A stretch of DNA of 64,000 bases from the NCBI RefSeq assembly GCF_021532315.1, contig NZ_JAKGAO010000014.1:1-64000 (forward strand). The letters run 5' to 3'. The DNA comes from Paenibacillus tarimensis. Lineage in GTDB: Bacteria; Bacillota; Bacilli; Paenibacillales; Paenibacillaceae. Numbering within the stretch: the first letter of the stretch is position 1; each line of letters starts with the position of its first letter. The notes under the pieces are model-generated. The model was not told the DNA's origin and did not search any database. It was given only the letters and a program-made list of their open reading frames with translations. The translations under genes were made by a program, and so were the position numbers. Below are positions 19,004 through 28,152 of this stretch, in pieces.

Positions 19004-19580
19004 TTACCCTGTTATCACAATCCTCTCGGATAACGAATCCCACTCCAAAAGCTTGCCGGTATGTTCCTGGAAAACAGCAAGGGGAAGGTAGAACTGCTCA
19101 TCGTGGTAAACGCCCTCGGCTTCAAGATCGGCAAAATTCATGTTGAGCTGAAGTGCTTCCGCAACAGCTTCGGCAGGATAGTAGATTTCTCTGGATTGCA
19201 GATGCCGGGCTGCATCATCAAGATTAACATCCAGTACTTGTACAGCACTCCGTGCAATTTGGGTATTCTCAATCGTGCCTGTAACAAGCGGCGCAATCGC
19301 ACCATAAGCCCATATCCCGACATCAGAGTCTGTATGCCCGCTGCCGGTCCAGCCCACCGAGAGGCGACGGGACACCAGCTTGTTGTAGAGCTCCCGCCGT
19401 GTGTCACCACTCTCCAAAACCGCAAGCACTTCCTCTTCCGATAAATCAGCAAAGCCTGTATTGTCTGCGATAATCGAACGAAGCTCGGCTTCAGAAACTG
19501 CCTGCTCCAGTTTACGGTACAGATACTCGGAGGAATGCCCGATATCATCCCATTCAGCTGGAATATGAGAGTACTTTACT
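19004..19580 (-). pseudogene. 5'-truncated alkaline phosphatase (PhoA family) remnant
   Basis: The open frame has no start codon or export signal in front of recognisable homology and is closed by a stop at about 19641. It encodes only the C-terminal part of a PhoA-type phosphatase: an IPAEWDDIGHSSEYLY segment, then WTGSGHTDSDVGIWAYG with a metal-ligand His, and TGTIENTQIA, followed by about 65 residues resembling a copper-amine-oxidase-N-like cell-surface domain. The N-terminal half with the catalytic Ser is missing, so this is a deletion remnant. Confidence 0.75.
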
Positions 19581-19629
19581 AGAAAGGCGCATGAGACTCT
19601 CGGATTTTTTTTAGAGTGAAAGGGAATTG

Positions 19630-19658
19630 TTGGATAAGCAGTTATAATACCTTATAAT
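19630..19658 (+). promoter_or_regulatory. Possible promoter of the second sigma-factor fusion gene
   Basis: TTGGAT (19630-19635), a 17-bp spacer and TATAAT (19653-19658) form a reasonable SigA-type promoter, with a second TATAAT at 19643-19648. It would give a leader of about 105 nt before the start at 19771. Confidence 0.45.
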
Positions 19659-19770
19659 GGTATGCAGTTGAAATCTGCAACGGAAACTAACTAGATTCTA
19701 CGAGAGTCATTGGGAAACATTCTGCCGGAGTATTTTGGTCCTAGTAAGGTCGGGGAGGCTGAGGCCGTTC

Positions 19771-21477
19771 ATGTCTGAGTTGTTGCCGGAACATCAATTA
19801 GTAGAACAGGCCCGCCGGGGAGATACGGAGGCATTCGGCGAGTTGACACTTATCTATAGGAGACAAGCTGTGCGCTGGGCAGAGGGGATGACGCATGACC
19901 GCAGCCTTGCTGAAGACATTGTGCAGGATGCGTTCGTACAAGCCTATCTCCAAATACATACCTTGAAGGAATCCGGGCAGTTTGTCCCTTGGCTGTACAG
20001 GATTCTGAGCAATTATGTCCGTATGAGAATGCGCAGGGGCGGACCTTATAGACGAGAGCGGCCGTTCAGCAGTTGGGCTGATGCGGGCAATGGGGATCGT
20101 GATGGTTCAGAATCGGCTGGATTTCTGGCAGAGCAGTGTTCGTCAGCATTTTCCCTGCAGGGCTGTGACATTCCAGAGCAGCTGTTGCTGAATAAGGAGC
20201 TTTTGAACGACACGGATAAGTATCTGGGATGCCTCAATGAGAAGGAGAGAGAGGTGTTTGAAGCCTCCTGTCTGCACCAGCGTACGCCACAAGAGATTGC
20301 GGCTGATCTGAACATGACGGTCCCGACCGTTTACACCTATATGTACCGGTCGAGGCAGAAGATTGAGCGTTATTATAAGGGATGGCGCATCGACGCCTTT
20401 AGAGATGGCTCGGTCACGTCCCGGACGTTGTCCAGACGGACCCTTCGTCTTCCGGTTATGGGAGAAAAGGAGACGAAGTCAGTACTGGTAAACCACGTTT
20501 CGCATATGCTGCTGTCTGCCGGCTATAAGGTTCCGTTATGCCAATTAATGGGGGAGTCGGGATTTGCATTCCGGATGAAGGTGTTTAATCAGACGACATT
20601 CTCGGATGGCATCTATATCTTTGACTGGCACGAAGAAGTGAAGAAGCTGTTTCGGAATACAGGCTTCGAGGTGTCTATTGTCAGCGGACAAATCAGTCAC
20701 CTCCCTGTTCCTGTAGAGGCAGCGGTCGAGCGGTTTCCGGTCGTTACAGCAGAAGAAGACTCGGTTCTCCCCTTTATCCGTACAGCTATCCGTTCCGGAA
20801 ATCCGGTTTTATTCTTTGATACCCATACCGAAGCACCTGTCCTCCATGACTGGTCGCTCCTCTGCGGATATGACGATAAGAAGCGGACCTGCAGCCTGGC
20901 AGGCGGCGGAACGAGAACTTATCTGGAGCTGATCAGCAGCCCTGTCCGTTTCATGGCCGCCATATCGGGAAGGTTGGAGTGGGCTGCGTCACAGGAGGAC
21001 AGGCTGATTGAGTCGCTGCGTTTTGCCGTTAACTATGCGAGAGAAGGCTGCTCGTATCGTCCTCTGACACCGTATGTTTCCTATACTTCTGGCTTGGCAG
21101 CTTATGCGAAATGGATTCAGCAGCTTCATAATCCTCATTTGATTTTGAACCGGCACGGATTGGGGCATATGGCCATGGTCTATGCCGATTCCAGGAAGCA
21201 TGCCGCGCGTTACCTGCAGGATCGTTCAGAGGCCGTTGCAAATTATGATTCTCTGGCACATGCAGCAGAGCTCTATGCCGAAGTAAGCGGTGATCTTGAC
21301 AGACTTTGTACGCTGGTGCCGTTTGGCGAGTGCGGTCCCGATTTAACTTGGGAAATCAGGCAGCAGTGCGTAGAGTATTTGACCAATGCCTTGAAGCTGG
21401 AAGAGCAGGCGGTGGCCTGCATAGAATCGGTGCTCGCAAGGTGGACAGAAGAAAGGAATGACAACAATGAAGTCTAA
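19771..21477 (+). CDS. ECF sigma factor fused to a BtrH/C39-like domain (second copy)
   Basis: A 568-residue paralogue of the protein at 12691. Sigma region 2 carries EDIVQDAFVQAY at about 49 and region 4 carries RTPQEIAADLNMTVPTVYTY at about 170. The C-terminal part (about 230-568) has the same fold signature, SHMLL...PLCQLMGESGFAFRM and later HDWSLLCGYDDKKR, but no Cys where catalytic relatives have one. The ATG at 19771 is preferred over an in-frame TTG at 19735 because homology starts there. The stop codon overlaps the start of the solute-binding-like gene, so the two are translationally coupled. Confidence 0.85.
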   Translation: MSELLPEHQLVEQARRGDTEAFGELTLIYRRQAVRWAEGMTHDRSLAEDIVQDAFVQAYLQIHTLKESGQFVPWLYRILSNYVRMRMRRGGPYRRERPFSSWADAGNGDRDGSESAGFLAEQCSSAFSLQGCDIPEQLLLNKELLNDTDKYLGCLNEKEREVFEASCLHQRTPQEIAADLNMTVPTVYTYMYRSRQKIERYYKGWRIDAFRDGSVTSRTLSRRTLRLPVMGEKETKSVLVNHVSHMLLSAGYKVPLCQLMGESGFAFRMKVFNQTTFSDGIYIFDWHEEVKKLFRNTGFEVSIVSGQISHLPVPVEAAVERFPVVTAEEDSVLPFIRTAIRSGNPVLFFDTHTEAPVLHDWSLLCGYDDKKRTCSLAGGGTRTYLELISSPVRFMAAISGRLEWAASQEDRLIESLRFAVNYAREGCSYRPLTPYVSYTSGLAAYAKWIQQLHNPHLILNRHGLGHMAMVYADSRKHAARYLQDRSEAVANYDSLAHAAELYAEVSGDLDRLCTLVPFGECGPDLTWEIRQQCVEYLTNALKLEEQAVACIESVLARWTEERNDNNEV

Positions 21478-22597
21478 TCAGGACTATACATTGAAGGTCG
21501 TCACGCCAAACCGTCATCTCCATGACTGGCTTCAGGCTAAGTCGGTTTTCGAGAGGCTGAACCCCCATATTGGCGTGAGTATCATACAGGCGGCGGATAA
21601 TTTTGCGGTTATGAAACAGCTTGAATCAGACTCCCCGCCGGACATTGTTCATCTTAGAGGCTACGATGCCCATGTTTTGGACGCATACTGTATCGATCAT
21701 TACGGATTTCTGCGCGAAGATCAGTTGGAGGAGGATATCTACGAAGGGGTTCTGCGCGTGGCAAGATCCGGAGAGCGGCTGTCTGCCATCCCGATGGAGG
21801 TGACGACTTCTCTGATTCTGTACGACAAATCAGTCTTCGACCGCGAGGGAGTTGCATATCCTTCCGAGGACTGGACATGGAACGATTTTTCCGCTGTTGT
21901 GCAGCGGCTGTCCGGCAGCACAGGCAGCAGCGAGCGGTTATGCGGGCTGTACATGGATCCGGATATCGAGAATTTCGAACCCTTCGTCATGCGCAGTAAG
22001 GGAAGCTACCTGTCTTCGGATGGTACAACAGCACGCGGGTATTTGAACAGTCCAAGGACCATAGAGGCTCTAGACAATATCATCGCGCTTTATCGCTCGG
22101 GAAGTGTATCCCCCTCCCCGTTGGATTCGGATGCAAGGAAGGACTGCTGCGCGATGAAGTTTCAGTTCTCCTGGTCTGCCGCGCAGATTAGAGATGAGGG
22201 AAAGCTGGAACAGTTTGGCTGTGTGGGGCTGCCCGGCTTTCCTAACGGAACGGAGGCTAACATGCTCTATATGGATGCTGCCGGAGTTACAAGACAATCC
22301 TCCAACCCCGGGCTGGCTTGGGCATTTCTCCGGCTCTTCCTGTTCGAAAGTCCGGATCGGTTCAAGGAGCCTTGGGACTTGCCGATAACCCGGTCGCTTG
22401 CGGCGCGTACAGGCATGAACTCCCACCCGTTATGGTCACGGTTTCTAGATGAGCTTGCCGTGGTCCAGAAGAGCGCATTCTACCTGAATAAGAACTGGAA
22501 TGCCGCCCGTCAGCGTATCAACCATGATATCTTGGACATTATCCGGGGAGATTCGGATTTGAAGAAGTCTATTCAGCAGTGGCTGTCCTATGTATGA
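21467..22597 (+). CDS. Solute-binding-protein-like protein without signal peptide
   Basis: A 376-residue homologue of family 1 extracellular solute-binding proteins (ABC sugar-type), with the typical DIVHLRGYD, AIPMEVTTSLILYDKSVF and WTWNDFSAVVQRL segments. The N-terminus (MKSNQDYTLKVV) is hydrophilic, with no signal peptide or lipobox, so it should stay in the cytoplasm. The start at 21467 is used because AAAGGA lies 9 bp upstream; another ATG lies at 21458. It overlaps the sigma-fusion stop by 11 bp. No transporter permease is nearby. I infer a ligand-sensing or regulatory partner of the sigma factor, not a nutrient-uptake role. Confidence 0.75.
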   Translation: MKSNQDYTLKVVTPNRHLHDWLQAKSVFERLNPHIGVSIIQAADNFAVMKQLESDSPPDIVHLRGYDAHVLDAYCIDHYGFLREDQLEEDIYEGVLRVARSGERLSAIPMEVTTSLILYDKSVFDREGVAYPSEDWTWNDFSAVVQRLSGSTGSSERLCGLYMDPDIENFEPFVMRSKGSYLSSDGTTARGYLNSPRTIEALDNIIALYRSGSVSPSPLDSDARKDCCAMKFQFSWSAAQIRDEGKLEQFGCVGLPGFPNGTEANMLYMDAAGVTRQSSNPGLAWAFLRLFLFESPDRFKEPWDLPITRSLAARTGMNSHPLWSRFLDELAVVQKSAFYLNKNWNAARQRINHDILDIIRGDSDLKKSIQQWLSYV

Positions 22598-22601
22598 AAA
22601 G

Positions 22602-22635
22602 AGGCTGAACTGGTTACGCACCAGCTCAGCCTTTT
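22602..22635 (+). terminator. Terminator between the solute-binding-like and BtrH-like genes
   Basis: GGCTGAACTGG (22603-22613) pairs with CCAGCTCAGCC (22621-22631) with one mismatch, and TTTT follows. It lies between convergent genes. Confidence 0.75.
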
Positions 22636-22657
22636 CTATGCCCATATGCCTTCAAAA

Positions 22658-23680
22658 TCATTTAGCAGCTTCAGAAGATGTGGAATGACTCATCCTGCCC
22701 AGCAGCTGCTTAAGTACCCCGAGTCCTTCGAATTCGGCTTCCCGGGCCAGATGCAGCAGCCGGACGGCTTCGGCCGCTTGTTCTGGCTGATGCGGCTTCC
22801 CGCCTTCCGGGAAAGGAAAAAGCTCTGCAAGCCTGCCGAGATGCCTGTATACCTCGCCGTAGCAGCCCGCAGCTTCCTCTAACAGTATCTTCATCTGAAC
22901 TAGATCTGGGTCCTCTACGAGTTGTTGAAGGAAGAGGGAAGCATACATTCGCAGTTCGGCGTATACAGCGGTATTGTAGGCGTTAAATAAGGGCTGAAGC
23001 GTCCCCTGCTCGAAAGCGGTTATCCATGCGCCGTAGGCTTCCAAGCCTTGGGAGACAGGACCGATGGGATGGGAGAGACTGCCGCTGGTACAGCCGTGCT
23101 GGATTGCAGTCCCCAGCATGCTCCGCAGGGCATGCTGTTTATCTGCATGATTGCGGCGGACGGCAGCTATAATATAGATTTCCCCCGTCTCCCCCCGGCC
23201 CAGCTGGTCATAGGAAAGCTTATCCTCCTGCCGTTTATCCAGTGCATTATACATCCTGCTTTCGTCATCATAACCATATATCAATCCAAACTCGGGATGA
23301 AACAGGTCCCAGGCCACAACAGGGAAGCCCTTGTCGACCGAGGATTTGATCATCTGGTGAGCTTGATCAGCAGCTTGCTGACTGGTATCCGTAAATCCCA
23401 TCATTTTGAAATCATAGCCAAGATTAGAGAGGGCCTTACGGATATAGGGTTCTCCGGCAAAGCTGGTTGGACCGGCGATATGAACAGAATCTTCGAAGAT
23501 ATTCAGGTAAAAGGCATGCGACGTCCAGCCGTTCACTTCCTCCAGTGTCACCCCCTGAAGCTCCGTGTACTGCAGAAGCCCCCATAAACAGTAGGTCAGC
23601 GAAGGTCTCGCGCCTGTGAAATGGCTGTCTCCTACTCTCACGGTATAAATGACCGGACGGCTTAGCACATTCTTATTCAT
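22658..23680 (-). CDS. BtrH/C39-like protein, Cys retained, His position Glu
   Basis: A 340-residue stand-alone relative of the domain fused to the two sigma factors. It carries Cys31 in PSLTYCLWGLLQYT, an EVNGWTSHAF step, a VVAWDLFHPEFGLIYGYDD motif and a helical C-terminal region (about 190-340), as in BtrH_N + DUF4872-type proteins. The residue matching the conserved His of other members is Glu. BtrH itself transfers an acyl chain from a carrier protein; this role is only an inference here. The start at 23680 has GAGGAG upstream. The frame stays open 65 codons further upstream, without a convincing ribosome site. Confidence 0.7.
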   Translation of the reverse strand: MNKNVLSRPVIYTVRVGDSHFTGARPSLTYCLWGLLQYTELQGVTLEEVNGWTSHAFYLNIFEDSVHIAGPTSFAGEPYIRKALSNLGYDFKMMGFTDTSQQAADQAHQMIKSSVDKGFPVVAWDLFHPEFGLIYGYDDESRMYNALDKRQEDKLSYDQLGRGETGEIYIIAAVRRNHADKQHALRSMLGTAIQHGCTSGSLSHPIGPVSQGLEAYGAWITAFEQGTLQPLFNAYNTAVYAELRMYASLFLQQLVEDPDLVQMKILLEEAAGCYGEVYRHLGRLAELFPFPEGGKPHQPEQAAEAVRLLHLAREAEFEGLGVLKQLLGRMSHSTSSEAAK

Positions 23681-23918
23681 TGTACGACTCTCCTCTTCAC
23701 AAAATTTTACTGCATAATGAATAGATGCCATACGGAACATTTTTTTGAACAAAGAGTATCGTGTAATCAATTGGGTCAGCTCAGGATGTGAAATTCCCGC
23801 GGCTTCTCGCGTAAGATTGTACAAACTAAGAAGAGTTTTAAGAATGTACAAGCCAATATAATTAGGTAAACGCATTCATAAGTTGTCCCCACAGGAACGA
23901 TTAGTTAGGAGGGCTAAG

Positions 23919-24914
23919 ATGTCAAAGAAAAAGCTGCATGTGAAGGAGCCGGTGATTAGCACCTATACTTCTTATGGATGCCTGTTCTCGATCATGACGG
24001 AAGACTTGTGGCCGTGGGTTTTTAATAACTTCATTCAGATCCGGTATGCACATAACTGGGGGATATTTGCCTTTGACTGCCATCATCTGCTGCTTAAGAA
24101 TTGCCCGGGAATAGCCTTCTACGACATGCCTCAGGGGCTGGCAGCAGGCAGACAGGGGAGATCGATGCAGCGCATTATTACAGAGGCCATAGACGCAGGT
24201 TACTATCTTTATATTTATGTCGACAGGTATTATATCTCCCTGTCCGATTCGTACAAGAAGCAGTCCTTTGTGCATGAGCTTTTTATCTATGGCTATGATC
24301 TCGTGAAGGGCACTGCTCTAGCAGCGGACAATCTGCTGGATGGCCAATTTATATTTGCGGAAATACCATTAGAGGAGATTGAACAGGGATACTGGAAAAT
24401 TGAAGGCCGATACAGGTACTGGACCGATATACGTTATCTGAAGGCGGAGAAGCAGTTTGACAGCAGCATTAATCTTGAACAAATTGCTGCAGGGTTAACG
24501 AACTATCTGCACTCAAAGCCAACATTTGATCTGGTGGCGGAGCAGCCCTTCGACTACGGCTTTCAAGCCTTAAATAAGTTATTTGAACAGATTGAGATGA
24601 ACAGGACATCAGCTGTCAAAAATTTGGACAGGCGGGGCTTTCACCTGCTGTACGAGCACAAGCTGCTAATGGAGCTGCGCCTGAAGTATTTGACGGAGCA
24701 TCAAGGCATACCATGCGGTTCCCTGCTGCTGGACTCGGCAGCTGCTTTGAAGCAGGACTTTCTCATTGTTAGAAATCTGGTGTTGAAGTACAACCTTAAG
24801 AAGGATATAGGATTATTGAATCATATCCGTGCTGTACTGGAGACAAGCATCGCCAGCGAGCAAAGGTTTATAAGCTCTCTACTAAACACAATTTCCTCAA
24901 TGACATCGGCTTGA
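23919..24914 (+). CDS. BtrH/C39-like acyltransferase candidate (Cys21/His119)
   Basis: A 331-residue protein. Cys21 lies in SYGCLFSIM and His119 in FVHELFIYGYD, matching the Cys and His spacing of the other catalytic-looking members of this family in the window. The C-terminal half is helical with no recognisable motif. An AGGAGGGCTAAG site fixes the ATG. It stands 215 bp upstream of a carrier-protein gene on the same strand, which fits a Cys enzyme acting on an ACP-bound acyl group, as BtrH does in butirosin synthesis. A cysteine peptidase activity cannot be excluded. Confidence 0.65.
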   Translation: MSKKKLHVKEPVISTYTSYGCLFSIMTEDLWPWVFNNFIQIRYAHNWGIFAFDCHHLLLKNCPGIAFYDMPQGLAAGRQGRSMQRIITEAIDAGYYLYIYVDRYYISLSDSYKKQSFVHELFIYGYDLVKGTALAADNLLDGQFIFAEIPLEEIEQGYWKIEGRYRYWTDIRYLKAEKQFDSSINLEQIAAGLTNYLHSKPTFDLVAEQPFDYGFQALNKLFEQIEMNRTSAVKNLDRRGFHLLYEHKLLMELRLKYLTEHQGIPCGSLLLDSAAALKQDFLIVRNLVLKYNLKKDIGLLNHIRAVLETSIASEQRFISSLLNTISSMTSA

Positions 24915-25129
24915 ACGCTAACGGACATCCCCGTTTTTGTGTTTGATTACCTCGATCAGAAGGCAATATAAGCCTGAATAGTTCACAATCCTCCCAGATT
25001 AATCTTCTATCCCTATCTGTTAGGATTAGTTTATACAAGCGACCGGGCCGATCAGCACTGGAGCAATCGTACACTTCAGGCAAAGTTGAATAGTCAGCCG
25101 GTTATTCTTATTGAAGCGGAGAGATTGAT

Positions 25130-25393
25130 ATGGTTCTTAACCGTGCGGCCATAACGAATACAATTACTGAAATGATCAAGCAGGGCGTTATCCATCAGAC
25201 CGCATTTGGGGAGGACGAGGATCTTCGGGAGCTCGGCTTTCACTCTATAGCCATTATTACGCTGATGGTGAATATCGAGAGCCGGTATGAAATTGAGTAT
25301 GATGATGACGAGCTGCTGCTCTCCAATTTCTCTACTGTAACAGGCATCGTAGACGGGATTATTCGCAAACTTGAGCAGAGAGGCAGGATGTAA
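25130..25393 (+). CDS. Acyl carrier protein with unusual GFHSIAI site
   Basis: An 87-residue carrier protein: helix, loop with the phosphopantetheine Ser39 in ELGFHSIAI, and a FSTVTGIVD helix near the end. His replaces the usual Asp just before the Ser. It should carry an acyl or aminoacyl thioester after modification by a phosphopantetheinyl transferase, none of which is seen here. It lies 2 bp before the GT-like gene and downstream of a BtrH-like gene. Confidence 0.85.
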   Translation: MVLNRAAITNTITEMIKQGVIHQTAFGEDEDLRELGFHSIAIITLMVNIESRYEIEYDDDELLLSNFSTVTGIVDGIIRKLEQRGRM

Positions 25394-25395
25394 GA

Positions 25396-26529
25396 ATGGC
25401 CATAGACCGCGATGCATTTTACGCTAACCAGCACCTGAGAGAAATCGAAGATTTTCGAACCTTTGAAGCCTTTTACGAGGCGCTGGCAGACAAGCACAGA
25501 ATCTATTACATGTTCTTCTCCACCGGCCTTCTGCAGTGGGTCCGCAAAGCGCTCCAGCTTATCCCTGAGAATGTCAATGTTGTGCTTATTGGAGCGGGGC
25601 TTGTCCCTGCCGAGAAAGACTGGCTTCGTTCACAGTCAGGTCGTCCGGCAGTCTTCCTTGAGCAAGCCTATACGGACCACACGATATGGGATTTCCTGTT
25701 TCGTGTCAACCGCAGAAGCTTCGGATGGATCGACATCGACAGTTTTGTATTCAATCCCGGTATCCTGGCTGATTTGGCGGAACGGGCCGAGCGATCCGAT
25801 ATAGTTATATCAGCTGCCTGGTCATACTCGCCTGCGAACACGATAGTGAACAAGCAGGGGGCAGAACTGCTGCCGGAGTTCGCCAATACATTCCTGCTCT
25901 TCGTTCATTATGAAGCAGTCAGTACGCTGCGCAGTCTGCTGGATATTTCCCCGAGGCCCTATCTGATAAGCCAGAGCACGGAAGCTGCTGCACTCTCCCC
26001 GCACAGAGCGCTCCTGGAGCGGACTCATGAGGAGCTTCTCCATCATTTATATGGGCCATGCAGCACCTCCAGCGGTTCTGAACCCTATCCTGTAGAAGCG
26101 GCCGTACATGGGGGCGTTGAGGTGAGGTTTATCGATACGCTTGTATTATTCCAGCTGTTCGCCTACTACCACGGCTTCTCCATAGCCAAGCTGCCGGATT
26201 CCAGGCGGGGACAAGGCGTCTCAGCATACCACATCGGCGGAGCGAGCTATTACAAGAATTACGTGGATGCCAAGCATAATCTAGTATCGGAGAAGGAGCA
26301 TATTCAGCAGAGGAAATATAGAAGAGCACTTCTCATGGACTATTGTCTGCTAACTCAGGGTGAGGATTTGCCCGCTCCATACAAAGGATTGAAGCGTGTC
26401 CTTAAAGCTTATCTGGACCAGTCTTCTATCCGTGTCCATCATGTTCCGGAATTGCTCTCGGCTATGCTTAGCGAGGCCGGACTGGACGAACATGAAACCG
26501 GGCTGCTGCTTGGCAGGCAGACGGATTGA
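25396..26529 (+). CDS. Putative glycosyltransferase-like protein with DxD motif
   Basis: A 377-residue soluble protein starting 2 bp after the carrier-protein gene. It has an early Rossmann-like stretch (VNVVLIGAGLVPAEKDWL) and the motif GWIDIDSFVFNP (about 118), which resembles the DxD metal-binding site and flanks of GT-A nucleotide-sugar transferases. A later GQGVSAYHIGGASYYKNY segment could lie near the acceptor site. The family is not recognised with certainty. The context (ACP upstream, ABC exporter downstream) suggests tailoring before export. Confidence 0.55.
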   Translation: MAIDRDAFYANQHLREIEDFRTFEAFYEALADKHRIYYMFFSTGLLQWVRKALQLIPENVNVVLIGAGLVPAEKDWLRSQSGRPAVFLEQAYTDHTIWDFLFRVNRRSFGWIDIDSFVFNPGILADLAERAERSDIVISAAWSYSPANTIVNKQGAELLPEFANTFLLFVHYEAVSTLRSLLDISPRPYLISQSTEAAALSPHRALLERTHEELLHHLYGPCSTSSGSEPYPVEAAVHGGVEVRFIDTLVLFQLFAYYHGFSIAKLPDSRRGQGVSAYHIGGASYYKNYVDAKHNLVSEKEHIQQRKYRRALLMDYCLLTQGEDLPAPYKGLKRVLKAYLDQSSIRVHHVPELLSAMLSEAGLDEHETGLLLGRQTD

Positions 26530-26544
26530 TGGGGGAATGCTGCC

Positions 26545-27348
26545 ATGCGCATGATCTATCAGACGCTGCTCATCAGTATTAAATTGTTTATTGTACACCC
26601 AAAGGCCCTTGTTATATCATATGTCACTCACCCCCTGGTTCTGTTTCTTAATATCGCAATTTTTTATACAATTTACGATCATAGCAATACAGCCATGATA
26701 AGAGGATATACACTTACCCAGATCATTTGGTATTTCAATATTGTCCATATGATAAAAATCCTCATCTCCAACAATACGGATCATCGATTGTCAGAGCAAA
26801 TCCTTTCAGGTGAACTTGGAAATGTTCTTCTAAGACCGATTTCTTTATTCCGGTTTGAATTTTTTAATGCTTTGACCCTGCGTGTCGGCGGATTAATATT
26901 TGAAGTGATACCGGAATTCCTCATATTCACTCTAATTTATCCGCCTTTATTTCTTGACTTTCAGTCACTTTGTAAGTTTATACCAGTTGTGTTTCTCGCT
27001 TTTTTAATATATTTCCTAATTAGTTATTTGGTAGGTTTAAGCGCCATAATTACACAAAATAACAGCAGCATGCGGCGTCTTGTTTTCACAGTTGCTTCGA
27101 TATTGGGAGGTGGTATGATTCCGTTAGATTTTTTCCCGACACCACTCCGAAATATCTGCGAAGCTTTACCGTTCCAGTATATATTTTATATTCCGATTCA
27201 GTTTTGTCTTAATAGGGATACAGCAGCAGGAACGGATATATGGCTGCTGACATTAAGCACCCAATTCATGTGGGTAGTGGTTTTATTTGGATTGTGCTTG
27301 ATAATCTGGAAGCTTCTCATGAAAAGGATTGTTGTTGTTGGGGGGTAA
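26545..27348 (+). CDS. ABC-2 type transporter permease (first subunit)
   Basis: A 267-residue integral membrane protein with six hydrophobic segments. It resembles the permeases that occur as pairs with a COG4586-type ATPase (GEL-x-N-V-L-L-R-P-I motif, here GELGNVLLRPISLFRFEF, about 90-107). It is followed by a second permease and the ATPase. The gene is clearly AT-richer than its neighbours upstream. The complex probably exports a product or lipid-like molecule. Confidence 0.85.
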   Translation: MRMIYQTLLISIKLFIVHPKALVISYVTHPLVLFLNIAIFYTIYDHSNTAMIRGYTLTQIIWYFNIVHMIKILISNNTDHRLSEQILSGELGNVLLRPISLFRFEFFNALTLRVGGLIFEVIPEFLIFTLIYPPLFLDFQSLCKFIPVVFLAFLIYFLISYLVGLSAIITQNNSSMRRLVFTVASILGGGMIPLDFFPTPLRNICEALPFQYIFYIPIQFCLNRDTAAGTDIWLLTLSTQFMWVVVLFGLCLIIWKLLMKRIVVVGG

Positions 27349-27355
27349 AAATACT

Positions 27356-28150
27356 ATGGATTCGTTATATGGACTGGCAAGGCTTTATTTTTGGAATATG
27401 AAAATTAGTTTGCAAAAAATGATGGTTTATAGATTTGATTTTATCGCAAGTTTGTTGGTATCAATTCTAGTCTCTGGAATCGGTCCTTATGTGCAGTATT
27501 TGTATTTCACACGATCAAATGGTTATCCAGGTTGGACTTTAAATGAAATGTTTCTGTTTCAGGGTTTGCTATTGCTCTGGCTTGGGCTTAGAGATCTTTT
27601 ATTCGGCGATATTCGGGGGTATGTAATAAAGTTTATAAGGTCCGGAGATTTTGACAAACTCCTGATTAAACCGTATTCGCCGGTAGGAGTCATACTCGTC
27701 AGCGGTTTTTCTCTTAGTGGGATTGGTCCTTGTTCTGCTGGGATGGTTGTACTGTTAGTTGCATGGAGTCAGTTAAATCTCACTTTGTGTTGGGAAACCG
27801 TAGTGCTGCTGATTGTAATGTTTATATCGGGATTATTACTATATCTTGCAATTATTATAATGTTTAGCGCAATTACGATCATGCTAGTACAGATGAATGG
27901 GATTGGTCTGATTATTGACCGTCTGCTAGGTTTTGCGGATTACCCTGTGGATATATTCCCGAAAGCCGTTCAAACGGTTCTACTGACGGCACTGCCTTTC
28001 GCAGTATGGACATTTTATCCTACTCAGATCTTGCTCGGCAGATCGGACATTGGTATGTGGGTGGCCTCGGCTAGCAGTTTAATTGTTTTATGGATTAGCT
28101 TGCAATGCTGGAAACGGTGTTTGCATCACTATACAAGCGCGGGGGGATAA
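27356..28150 (+). CDS. ABC-2 type transporter permease (second subunit)
   Basis: A 264-residue membrane protein with about six spans. It contains the family-typical SGDFDKLLIKPYSPV segment (about 93-107), parallel to the RPI segment of the first permease, and a DYPVDIFPKAVQ motif near the end. The ATG at 27356 follows GGGGGG by 10 bp. It lies 7 bp after the first permease; the ATPase starts right after it. It is AT-rich like its partner. Confidence 0.85.
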   Translation: MDSLYGLARLYFWNMKISLQKMMVYRFDFIASLLVSILVSGIGPYVQYLYFTRSNGYPGWTLNEMFLFQGLLLLWLGLRDLLFGDIRGYVIKFIRSGDFDKLLIKPYSPVGVILVSGFSLSGIGPCSAGMVVLLVAWSQLNLTLCWETVVLLIVMFISGLLLYLAIIIMFSAITIMLVQMNGIGLIIDRLLGFADYPVDIFPKAVQTVLLTALPFAVWTFYPTQILLGRSDIGMWVASASSLIVLWISLQCWKRCLHHYTSAGG

Positions 28151-28152
28151 GG

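Noticed and set aside
23681-23875. A 65-codon upstream extension of the BtrH-like gene at 22658-23680, open to an ATG at 23875.
   Set aside because: A good GAGGAG ribosome site stands just before the internal ATG at 23680, and the added residues match no part of the other family members.
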